Under the pieces are notes generated by a model that was not told the DNA's origin, did no database searches, and saw only the letters and a list, made by a program, of their open reading frames with translations. This document shows, in pieces, positions 37,601 to 47,600 of a stretch of DNA of 64,000 nt. Location: assembly GCF_022539665.2 (NCBI RefSeq), contig NC_081333.1:2542001-2606000 (forward strand), given 5' to 3'. This DNA comes from Daphnia carinata. Lineage: Eukaryota > Arthropoda > Branchiopoda > Diplostraca > Daphniidae. A program made the translations under genes and the position numbers. Each line of letters opens with the position of its first letter. Position 1 is the stretch's first letter.

Positions 37601-39532
37601 ATCATTCAGAAAAAAACATAAGAAAACCGTTGCTTCTTAACCTTCTATTGACATTTGGCATGTACATCTCTCGACAACCAATTTCTTATGTAAGGCTTTT
37701 GTATAAAACCTCCCCTCACCCAAAAAAAAAAAAACATATTCCAATCTTCTGAGTTTAACACGCAAGTCTGTGTACGTTTCAACTGTTCCAGCGGTTGCAT
37801 CAATCGATCGGTCCCGCTCCTTAGTCTTTCGTTTGAACGCGTTTTTATAAAGAACCAATAAGAGGAGCCTTTTTTTTTTTTTTTGAAGAACTCGATGACG
37901 TTACCCTGGTGATACATTTATAAGGGCTCGGAAAAAGGAGATGGAAAGATCTTTTTTAGTTACACAATATTATTGCAGCCGTTCAAAACAGCTGTAAAGA
38001 ATTAAATTGCTCCTGGCTGGCTGGCTTTTTTTTTTTGCGACCTCGACAGCGTGTATGTTTTGAAAGGCCTTTTTTTTTTGTCGTGTTGATCCACTTTGTT
38101 GTGATCGATTGCGGGGTTGTTACGAGAATCCAATGTTTTTTTAAACGATGTTGCTGCTGAGTTCTCTTGTTTTACCGGATAGTCGGTTCGAGTCCCAATA
38201 TTGACTGACTTTTTTTTTAAAGGAAATTTAAATTTTAAATGAATCTCCTCATCCTTAATATCTAATATGATTTATTATTCGCCAAGGGACTTTTTTCTAT
38301 CTCTTTTGCAAATTAAATACGTCAAAAATCGCATTTTTTGGTCACGTCCACTTTGTACGAATCGTGCACGCCATTCATCTTTTTTCCTATCCGTATAATA
38401 CTGTCGTCTATTACAGATAAAGACTTTTAGTATAATAGATGGCTCTATGGAAGAGGATTAAAGACACATCCATTTGTCCTATTCGCTTCTACGAAGGGCC
38501 TCCCTTTTTCTCGAAGTTGACTTTGAAAAAAAAAGAGAACTTTGGCAACTGTTGACGCTACGATAATCTTGAAACTTGCGTCAAATCAACGAACTGCCGT
38601 CATAACACCATGCATTTGAACATCCCCGTAGATTACACGAAGCGTAGACGCTTCGTTATCCTCACAACATATGTGAACGATGGATGGCAAGTTGTGTTGA
38701 TTAACTCCCGTGAGAGCGAAATCCCGGCTTGCTTGTGTACGAAATCGAGAAGAGCAAAAAGAAAACATTTGTCAAACGCCCTTTTTCTCGTTTAAATGTG
38801 TAGCGCACGGCGACCACTCAAAGGATCTGAGTTCAATACAATTCCGAGCACGTCTTTTCTCTCAAACATTTTCAAGAGTGTGTACAACACAAGGACGTAG
38901 GGCTCGTAGTTTATACCGAGGAAAGATATATGGAACACTTAAGAAAAAAAAAAAAAAAAAAAGAAATCGATATGTTGCATTATACATATAAGCTGAGGGG
39001 GGAACGCCTCTATGTGTTATCTTAACAGCCGAAATATATCCCAGGGCTTTCGCGTGGGGCTATAAGCCCCCCTACCCACCAGTGTTGATTACACACAGCA
39101 CCGGAATGTGCAATGAAGATTTCGTTCTCCCATCCTCCATCTTGAGATTTTTTTTTTTTTCTTATTTTATCTGATGATTCTTATGTTATATAAATGTATA
39201 GACCTATCGTTTTAATTTAGTTTCGCTTTGCAACTCGTTCTTTTTTTTTTTCGAATTAGTTTGGGCTTCTCGGTGGTGCTCTTCTGCAGTACGGCCATGA
39301 TTGCCTTGTTGGTGATGATGCTGAGGCGTTCCAAACTGATTGGCGGGGAGTTGGGCGGTCCCCGCGGTTACAAAATAGCTACCAGCTTTCTCTTTGTCTT
39401 CCTGTGGCTCTTTTACGTTCTCATGTCTTCACTCGAGGCCTACGGCTACATCAAAGGTAAATATTATTCAAATTTGTTTTGTTGACGGGGATTTTTTTAA
39501 AATTATTTATTTTTAATTTTATAGGTTTCTAA
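25082..39532 (+). CDS. Calx: Na+/Ca2+ exchanger (Calx/NCX, SLC8 family)
   Basis: A plasma-membrane antiporter (3 Na+ in, 1 Ca2+ out) of neurons, photoreceptors and muscle. Exons: 25082-27093, 30196-30287, 31395-31534, 32816-32918, 34026-34133, then either 34375-34533 or 34949-35107, 36224-36395, 39260-39456 and 39525-39532. With one alternative exon the product is 996 aa. Cleavable leader about residues 22-45; alpha-1 repeat about 146-200 (SLMALGSSAPEILLSIIEV, GSAAFNLFMIIG); XIP-like basic segment about 262-285; CBD1 about 420-606 with Ca2+-site residues in EDGSANAGSDY, VIDDDVFEEDE and ILDDDH; CBD2 about 607-740; alpha-2 repeat in the alternative exon plus exon 36224-36395 (ALGTSVPDMFASK, NVTGSNAVNVFLGIG); C-terminal GGELGGPR, LMSSLEAYGYIKGF. 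CBD1 has a long Ser/Ala/Asn-rich insertion (about 517-588). The last coding exon is only 8 bases. The large first exon is GC-rich relative to its neighbours. Confidence 0.95.
27094..30195 (+). other. Calx intron 1 (3.1 kb)
   Basis: No additional coding exon recognised. It contains A21 at 27450-27470 and several T-rich tracts. I looked for a second copy of the following 92-base CBD2 exon, as vertebrate NCX1 has mutually exclusive exons there, and found none. Confidence 0.5.
31372..31393 (+). repeat. A22 homopolymer at a splice acceptor
   Basis: Twenty-two A residues directly precede the AG (31393-31394) that starts Calx exon 31395-31534. See findings. Confidence 0.9.
31629..31668 (+). repeat. 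TC microsatellite in Calx intron 3
   Basis: About 40 bases of (TC)n with one interruption (TTTC). Confidence 0.9.
31799..31823 (+). repeat. T homopolymer (about 25)
   Basis: Run of T in Calx intron 3 about 265 bases after the donor; length may be unreliable in assembly. Confidence 0.85.
34375..34533 (+). other. Calx: Calx alternative exon 6a (alpha-2 repeat, version 1)
   Basis: 159 bases, intron phase 1 on both sides. It encodes DMSDGYVAF, then SIILIGALTAVIGDL, SSHMGCTVGLKDSVTA and FVALGTSIP, i.e. a transmembrane helix plus the start of the alpha-2 ion-binding motif. The acceptor is TTAG after a T-rich stretch; the donor is CAG/GTAGG. Same length, phase and position as exon 6b 415 bases later. 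Vertebrate NCX has one exon-equivalent here. Confidence 0.88.
34949..35107 (+). other. Calx: Calx alternative exon 6b (alpha-2 repeat, version 2)
   Basis: 159 bases, phase 1 on both sides. It encodes DRMNGWLCF, then SIILIGVLTAIIGDV, SSAFGCSVGLKDSVTA and FVALGTSVP. NGW.CF is closer to the usual NCX sequence (NGWACF) than exon 6a, so 6b is probably the ancestral form. The acceptor is CCCATTAG after a C-rich tract; the donor is CAG/GTAGA. Either exon joins 34133 and 36224 in frame; using both would duplicate 53 residues. Confidence 0.9.
35108..39259 (+). other. Calx introns after the alternative exons
   Basis: Intron 35108-36223 (1.1 kb) and intron 36396-39259 (2.9 kb) hold many homopolymers and no open frame with recognisable features. 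The 50 bases just before the exon at 36224 (36172-36223) stay open in the exon's frame and look coding in composition, but there is no earlier AG that would add them. Confidence 0.45.
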
Positions 39533-40348
39533 ATTTTTGAAATGAAAAAAATGGATGCTCCGAGATGCTTCCCCGGCACATAAAAGTAAGACATTTAATC
39601 AACTTTGGGAAACAAGAATTTCTTCTTCCTTCCTCTTGACTTTTGGGTCTATATTGATTATAAGATTCCCTCCTCCTTTTTGTTTTTCATTTTGGACGTG
39701 TCATTAGACCTCATTGTGTTTATAGTTAAGGAATTCTTGGCCCGATATAATCAATTACGATGGCAAAATCATTGGCTATTTAGTGGGATAAATCAAAAGA
39801 GGAATTAGTGATTCAAAAAAAGAAGGGATTTTTAAATATTTGAACATCTACCACCAACAGATTTTAGCAGACGAAAAAAAAAACAGTTATTATTGTAAAA
39901 TGTACTTAATTATTTTTAAGAAAACAATTTGATCCAAAAAAAAAAGCCGATGGTTGTTGTTCCTTTTAGCCACCTCCAACCACAAGTTGTCGTTCATTGT
40001 TGATTTTGCTGAGGAGGGAAGTTTGGGTCCCAATTATCCCATCTGAATGAGACATCAAACTGAACACTTAATTGATCGAATCCAAATGTTTCACGTGTCA
40101 AAGGACATCACGTTTTAGTCATAATTGACCCTTTTCCCTCAACCTCGAATGGTCTCTTACCTTTTTTTTTTAAATTTTTTTAAACGAGTGTGCAATTTTT
40201 GTTAGTTCCTCCCTGTTACCTCTGTTTCAAAATGTAGTCAGAATTGAGATTATTATGTTTTCACAATTTCTATCGTTTAATTTAGAATTTTTGTTTCCAC
40301 CGTCTCTTTTTGAAGAATTTATGTTTTTAACTGCCTTTAACAATAAAA

Positions 40349-40367
40349 CACACACACACACACACAC
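40349..40367 (+). repeat. CA microsatellite
   Basis: About 19 bases of (CA)n, about 820 bases downstream of the Calx stop codon. Confidence 0.9.
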
Positions 40368-40588
40368 GTAGTAGCAACAAAAACATAAATTATTTCTTTC
40401 ATTTTTCAATTGAAGTTGTGCCAGAACAAATAGCAGGTTGATTGTGTAATAGCACGAATAGCTTTTGTTTCCTTGAGGCTTTGCCCCAGGCTTCCTTCGC
40501 CCGTCTTACATTAAATGTTACTTGTTACATATTCTTTTAGTAAGATAAAAGAAAGTCAATAATAACCAAAGGGCCAAACACCGTGCGC

Positions 40589-40604
40589 GTGTGTGTGTGT
40601 GTGT
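40589..40604 (+). repeat. GT microsatellite
   Basis: About 16 bases of (GT)n preceded by GCGC; complementary to the CA repeat 220 bases upstream. Confidence 0.9.
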
Positions 40605-43600
40605 AAACTTTTAACATTTTTACGAACAATAGCATAGTTTGTGATTTGTTTAAATTTTTTTTTTTTCAGTTTATTATTTCATGTTACCACCAAATTGCAT
40701 TTTTACCTTTAAAAAAACTTAAATAGGCGTACATTACGTTACATCCAATACAAATCAAATAAGAAATCGAATGGATTTGACTCCCGAAAGTTAGGACTTT
40801 TTTTTTTCGTGCTAATAATAAGAAATTGAATTAAAACATCCGAGTCACAACTTTAAAAGTTTGTTTTTGAAAAGACCGCCAAATAATTTTCAAAAAAAAA
40901 GGAGATCTGAGAATGAGTGAAAGACGCGCACATCTTTTATTATTGTTTGTTTTTGTTCTTTTTTTCTCCTTTCTTCTTGTACTCGGTTGTCTGATTATTT
41001 TTTTTCCCTAAATATTTCACCACCTGATTGTATTAGCCCCACAATATATATATGTATACATCGCGCATTATTATGTTGCTTTTTCTTGGGTTTCTTATGT
41101 TCTTTTTTTCAATGGCGATTTTAAACAAACAAAATCCTGGCCGCTCATTTCTATTTAACCACTTCGACATGTCTCTGGGATATTGGATCTGGGACATCTT
41201 TAAATTTCCTCCTAATTCTCTCCCTCTCTAAATGGGGACATGTCAAGGCAAAGAGAAAAGGTTATGGAATAGGGAAATTGCGCTTTCATTTTTCACGTCC
41301 ATTATTTTTAACCGATTAACTTTTGCCTCTATAATTTCGGGTGCTGTATTAATTCATTTTCTCCCTACATACGCGGTTGTTATATACTGTATTTAAGTTG
41401 TGTTGTTGATTTTTTTTTTTTTTTTCGTTTTATGGAGTTGAAGTTTTGTTACAGTAAAATTTGTAGTCTTATCATTTGTATCACCTGACTTGTCTACAGT
41501 TCTGCCACCGGATAAAAAGGGGGATCGGTTTCCTTTTTGACGGGACTAAAGAGAAATTAAGTAAAGCATTTAAAGTTACGCTAATTATCAAAAAAGCCCC
41601 CATTTCTTTTAGTCAAATCACACGAGGCCCCTTACCATCATCGATTCAAAGTTGGAAACGGAAAGCGATGAATCCCATGTAGTTTTCAGATGGACGAAAA
41701 GAATACGAACTGGTAGAAATTGCTATTCAATTGACGTTCATCACACGAGGTACATCGCATACGTTTTCTTTCATAAATTTTTTAAATTCTGATTTCTATT
41801 TATTCAAATACCGAAAACGTACCTATTTAAGGGACACGTCATTTTGGTTGGTAATAATGTACCATAGTTTTTGAATAGCCCGAAATACGTGGCTTTGTTT
41901 AACGTTAAAATTTGTAAACTAAAAGAGAAAAATGTTGATTTTTTTTTTTACTAACCGAGGAAATGTTTCCCTGTGAATCTCTTGCATCCTTTTAAAGAGC
42001 TTCCTCCTTTACATCCATTCTTCCTGTTTGAGTTTTGCGTGTAGTACGAGCATTGCCGCTCTTGTTTGCTTTCATTTCTAATTTGTATCCTTTTGAGAGA
42101 TGAGGTACGGCCATGCAACGACGTTTAAGATCGTCCATTAGTTAGGCAAAATTACCTAGAAAAGAAAAATTGAGTGTCCCTTTAAATGCAAAGCGAAGGA
42201 CATTTCTAAGTCAAATGCCATTATTAAATTTTTTTTTTTTTTTTAAATAAATGATTGCTGGCTGAGTAACACATCACAACGATCCTCCATACAGCGGTAA
42301 CACCGTTGCATCAGATATGTATATAATATTATTAGATTATATACATGAATTTATTTATATCGATTGTAGTTTTATAGGATCATTTTCCTTCTTTTTTTCT
42401 GAAATGGGAAATTGTTTGTTGATCCATGTAGTTTTCCCATTTCATTTGCATTTCCCGACCTTCTACTTCCGTTACACACAATTTTTTTTTAAATACGACT
42501 AATTCTTCTCCCTAATGTGACGGCCGTCATTTGATATGCGAAATTCGTTGTGCCATATAATCAGAGTCGGAAAACAGAATTAACCCATATTTGTTTCGTC
42601 CTTTTACTTGACAGAAAATCAATTTTTTATGTAGGTATTCCTTTTTTTTCCCATGTTATATCTTGGGAATAATAAGCGATATTATTATTATATATTTTTC
42701 AGTGCTGTGCGCCCTTTTGTTGTTGATATTTTTCTCATCTCTTTCTCTCGTTACTGCCATGCGTTCTGAAAATTTTGGGAGGGTCTGTGGGCATAAATGT
42801 CACGAAGGTACTGCGAACAGCATATACATATATATAATTAGGAAATTCTACCCTAGGGTGATTTCAACTTAATTGAGAAAAAAGGAAAAATGTTACGGAT
42901 TTTGCTCTGTTTTTTTTTTTTTGGACACTGCGAGAAACAATGTTGATTCTTTACATCTTGTTTTCTTTACTCTCTATCTCTTTACAACTGTTTGTATTCC
43001 ACCAAATTCAGGATAAAAAAAACACCATCATCCTCGTGAAAGTATTTTTGTCTTGTCTCTTTCTTTGGTGAAATTGTTTTCTTTATTTTCGTGATGTGCG
43101 TGTTGTGTGAGCAAATGGAAAATAAACAAAATTGTTGTCCGTTATGAGAGCCCCTCATCACTTCAACACGTCACGCAAAATTGTCTTCTAATCTTATTCC
43201 TTATGTGGTTATTGCATACCTGTTACCAGCAACGACGTCATTTACTAATGTGGAAAAAGAACTCCTGATGATCCGAACGTGTCGATTTCTTGCACAGGGC
43301 ATCTCTAAAGAAATAACACAGGATTAAAATTATGAATGTACATTTGGACTTAGATAAACTGTTTCGCAATATTCTTGATTGGATGTTACGTTCATCACGT
43401 TATGCCCTAATCACGCATAATTAGTACACATCACTGCCGAACAAAACAATGAAGAAACCAAATCCCTCGAAAGGTAAGTGGATCTCTGTGTTTCGCTTGC
43501 GGTTTCACGAAAAGCATCAGAGCACATGTCTAAACAAAATATTGCGTGAGTTTCTAAGGGTTTTCTTCAATGCTGAGATGCTCATCCCGTGTTATACTAT

Positions 43601-44088
43601 ATCGTAAATACGGGAATATAATGGATCGATCTGTTGCCCGATATTCGTAACGATGTACGGTCCTATCCACAGACATGCCGGTTATGTGACAGTCTCCAGT
43701 TTCAGAGGAAACCCAAGTCTTTGCTAAGGCGATCGATCCAGCTGAATTTCTGGCCGTCTGAGATGGACAAACCAAGTTATACGCGCTATATGGTGAGGGT
43801 GTGGTCAGGAAGGCGGCCTTTGACGTACATACGTCAATGACACCTGCCATAATAACGAGTTTCTCTATGGTGTCCACCGCTTCACTCCAATATGTCAAAC
43901 ATAACAAGATAAAGCTTCGTACGACTCCATGCCCGCACGTGCCTTTGATACCCGAAGCCTGGTAGGTCAAAGTGTGTTCTGTCTATCGTTTCAGGCCGAC
44001 CGTACAATTATGTAGAAATAAAGAAAGTGGTAAAATTTAAAACGCGTTGTTAGAATTAGAGGACATCCACATCGCTTTGGTCGTAATT

Positions 44089-44168
44089 GCCTCCTGAGAG
44101 GATCTCTCGACCTTTGGTTGACCAATTTCACATACGAGACCAACGCTCTACCACTGAGCTAAGAATGC
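44089..44168 (-). pseudogene. tRNA-Thr(CGT)-like pseudogene
   Basis: On the minus strand the D arm TAGCTCAGTGGTAGAGC is canonical, the acceptor halves GCATTCT and AGGAGGC pair at six of seven positions, and an anticodon stem TTGGT/ACCAA flanks CTCGTAT, giving anticodon CGT. Two defects are visible: about 13 extra bases (TGTGAAATTGGTC or near) between anticodon and stem, at the usual tRNA intron position, and a T arm GAGAG-ATC-CTCTC whose loop has 3 instead of 7 bases. The B box is therefore destroyed. I call it a decayed tRNA or tRNA-derived repeat. Confidence 0.6.
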
Positions 44169-44660
44169 ATTGCAAGTCGTGAAAAGCGATTCACTGAAAA
44201 CTTTAGCTTTACAGCAACGTTCTTCTTGCTGTCTGAAAATGTAGGTCGGAAAAAAATATTACCGTTTACGTCTTGAAGAGTATAACGAGATAACGAACAT
44301 TCGGTATGTACTACGACTTTAAACTTCACGCACATCATAATGTTTTTAATGGTTTTGTGATTAGGGATAACGATAAGTCCATTTGTCCAGCTTCGTACGT
44401 GTCCAGCATGCTGCCCGTTTCTTCTTACGGTGTCGCAGACGATTCCAAGTGCAAGTTCCAACGTCACATAAAGCGCGCACGATGGAGATTAGTAAAACTG
44501 GCAACTACACTGATCTCAGCTGATTTTGATGTGGCAAACATTTTCTTACGTGTGATAGCGGTGTATTTTTTATTTAGGGCAGATCATTTTTTTTAATTTC
44601 GTAGGAAATTGAAAGTTATTCCTGTTGAATCAAATATCATACTCCGGCTTCATGTGAACT

Positions 44661-47600
44661 ATGAACTACTCTCTGCTACTCCTTGTCTTTTTCGTTGTCG
44701 TGCCTTATATTCATGGCACCATATCGGATTGGAGACTTTGCGCTGATCCAGAATGTCGAGGTGAGTTTCGTTTCCAAGTATTTTACATCAGCGAAATTGA
44801 ATTTCTGTGACGTCATTCAAACCAACCCTAATTATCTAAAACCTTTTGTGTTTGTATGAAATAAAATATTCTTTGGATCCTTTTGTCTTTTCTTAGGAGC
44901 TGTGTCTTCAGGTGTTGCGTCAGTAAATTACAAAAGTATTGAACCTATGGTACTCTCCTTCAATGCAGGAGATGAAGTCACCATATATAGTAAAGAGGCT
45001 GGTCAAAACAAGGAGCTTTGGGGTGCTGAGGTAAGAAATCAAATCTCCAAAATTTGAAACAAAATAGCACAAAAGAAAGAAAATAATGACAAAAGTGCTC
45101 ATCTATAGGTGCGAGGAAAAAGGGGTTACATACCCAAAAGGCTTGTAAGAGAAATGAGAATTTTTTTACGAAATCCCAGCCACACCGTACCCACAGAGTT
45201 AATCCAACCATCTGTGATGCAACCTCCAAATGTCCAATCAACTTTCATTCCTCAACAGCAGCAGCCACTACAGCAGCAGCCCCACCAGCTTCCGATGCAG
45301 CAAGGCTTTCCACAGGAAAATTTCAGACCCTATCAACAGCCTTCGTTGCCACATGTAAATCCCCAACACCACAATAGTAACCTACTGCCAAACCAACCTG
45401 TCCCAATGCAGCAGACACCCCAGTTGACAGTGCCACAGCAGTCTGTTCCAAGTCAACCAAAACCATTGCAGGAGCCACCTATGCAAGCGATCCAGCCTGT
45501 TGTAACGACAGAAGCCAGTACTGTTACGCCAACTGCCGAAACTCAAGCATCCGGTGACATCAATGATATTGGCACTAAAGAACCTTCACCAGTTTCAACA
45601 AATTCTGCATCACTTGGTGAACCACCTGTTCAACAGTTAAAAGAATCTGTTACGATAGAAGATACTGAGAAAGACAAGAAAGAAATTGAAGTTGATAGTG
45701 AGGATGATGAAGAAGGCGATGAAACTGATGAAAACGATGCGAACGATCAAGGAGAGGACGAAACTGATGACGACGATGTCAACGTAGTGGAGAAAGCAAC
45801 CGACAAACCACCATTGGATCTCAAGGCTTCAGATTCGGTCACAGTGGCTGACGTTGATGCTATCGTAAAGGCACCTGCTGTGGATCCTATGATTGAAATA
45901 GGTGATCTGCACGTTGCCAACAGCTCTCCAATTCATGTTCCACACGTTCATTCACTAGAAGAAAGCATTGACGACTCTTTGATCAAGAATGAACAGGCAG
46001 CAGTCGCTGATACGCCAATCTCCAACAAATCTCAGTTTATTGAAGAGGGTCCTGGCGTCGTGGTCGACAAGCTTCCTGTAGAAGAAAATGCAACTTTCGA
46101 TAGCGTTCGGGATGTCCATGAAATCAATCACGGAAGACTTGATGATATCCCTGGGGAAGACTCGAATGCATCTCAACCGGAGAGTTGGGTTTCCCCAACA
46201 GAATCTTCTGTCGAATCTATTCAAACTGACAATGAAGTGAAAGAAACAAACTCTTCTATCGATGATAGTTTGGAACATGTGAATGAAACCAAACCTGATG
46301 ATGTGGTTCCTACTCAAGAGGTCGTGGTCGAATCCACTACCTCGATTCCAGATGTTGATTCCGATTCTGCAATCCTTCCCATGGCAGAAATTCAGCAGCC
46401 GACAGGGGATCATGTTGAACCGGCTGTTCTTTCTTCAGATTCACAACAACCTCAAGCTAATTTAATATCTTCATCAACAGATGGTAGTCTAGAAAGCCAA
46501 CAATCTATTGAATTACCTGCTGTTGAAACACAGACGGACGTACCAGAACTGTCAACGACGAAAGAAGATTCTGAAAAGGTGGAGGCCGCATCACTGGAGA
46601 CGCCATCGTCGATAGTGGAAGAAACTACTGAGCAACCGTTGCCACCCACAGGTGATACAGAAAGTTTACCAACTGAAGCGGGAAAAAGCGAAGAAAGTAA
46701 AGGATCTGGTACTGAGGGATCCGGTGGAGGTTTCCTCGATTCAGCGTTAAATTGGTTAGGACTAAGCGACACTGAAGAGCCTCTAAAAACAGAACAAAAT
46801 GAGGCCGAACCGACAGATCCAGCGCACTTACTCCAACAGATCGCATCCATGGATCCCACGCTCAAGCAAGAAATTGAACCGTCACTAAAAGTTGATCTTC
46901 CCAACAGGGACGTCAATGGGTTCTGCGACACGCAAGACTGTGCAAAGCTGGGAAATCCAACAGACGTGCCAAAGCAAGATGTCCATAACGCACATGAACA
47001 GGAGGACCAAGTCCATCACGGTCGTAAGCATGACGGTCATGATCATCACCATAATCACGACGACCATGGTCACATTCACGATGGCAACGATCATCATCAT
47101 AATCATGACGGCCACGTTCACCATCATCATGGAAATGACGGCCACGATCATCACCATCACGGCCATGGCGATCACGATCATCACAATCACGGGCATGATG
47201 ATCACGGACATGGACATGGGCATGGACATTCTCATATTCCTGGATACATTCCGGGATTCGGCCATCACTACAAGCCTCCAGTTCCTAAACCTCAGGTTGC
47301 GTCTCCACCAGTAGTAACTCCACCACCGATAGAAACTCCATCGCCAACGGAAATGCCACTTCCACCTCCAACAGAAATGCCACCTGCACCATCAGTGGAG
47401 ACGGTGTCACCACCTACGACAACGATGGAGGTCGTTCCAGAACCAACACAAGAATTACAGCCAGATCAAGCCACTCCGCCCCCTGTTGTAGAGGAATCCA
47501 ATCCATTGCCACCAGCAGCCTCGCAATACTTGAATCAAGTCCCTCCCGTTCTGGAACAAGGTCCACAAGAAGAAGTGGGACACTTGCCAAACCAAGTTCC

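Larger units (their letters stand above)
39533..44660. other. Calx 3' region and gap before TANGO1
   Basis: 5.1 kb without a convincing gene. The left part is presumably Calx 3' UTR (T-rich, CA and GT repeats at 40349 and 40589). The right part, about 43.4-44.6 kb, is less T-rich; it holds a tRNA-like pseudogene (44089-44168) and a 138-codon minus-strand open frame (43554-43970) with no recognised domain, possibly a transposon remnant. Confidence 0.5.

Noticed and set aside
38396-38405. TAATACTGTC, matching the 5' end of miR-8
   Set aside because: The match stops after 10 bases and there is no precursor hairpin.
46885-47314. Long open frames on both strands over the His-rich part of TANGO1 (Met/Val- or Thr/Ile-rich)
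   Set aside because: They are out-of-frame readings of the CAT/CAC-GAT repeat within the TANGO1 exon.
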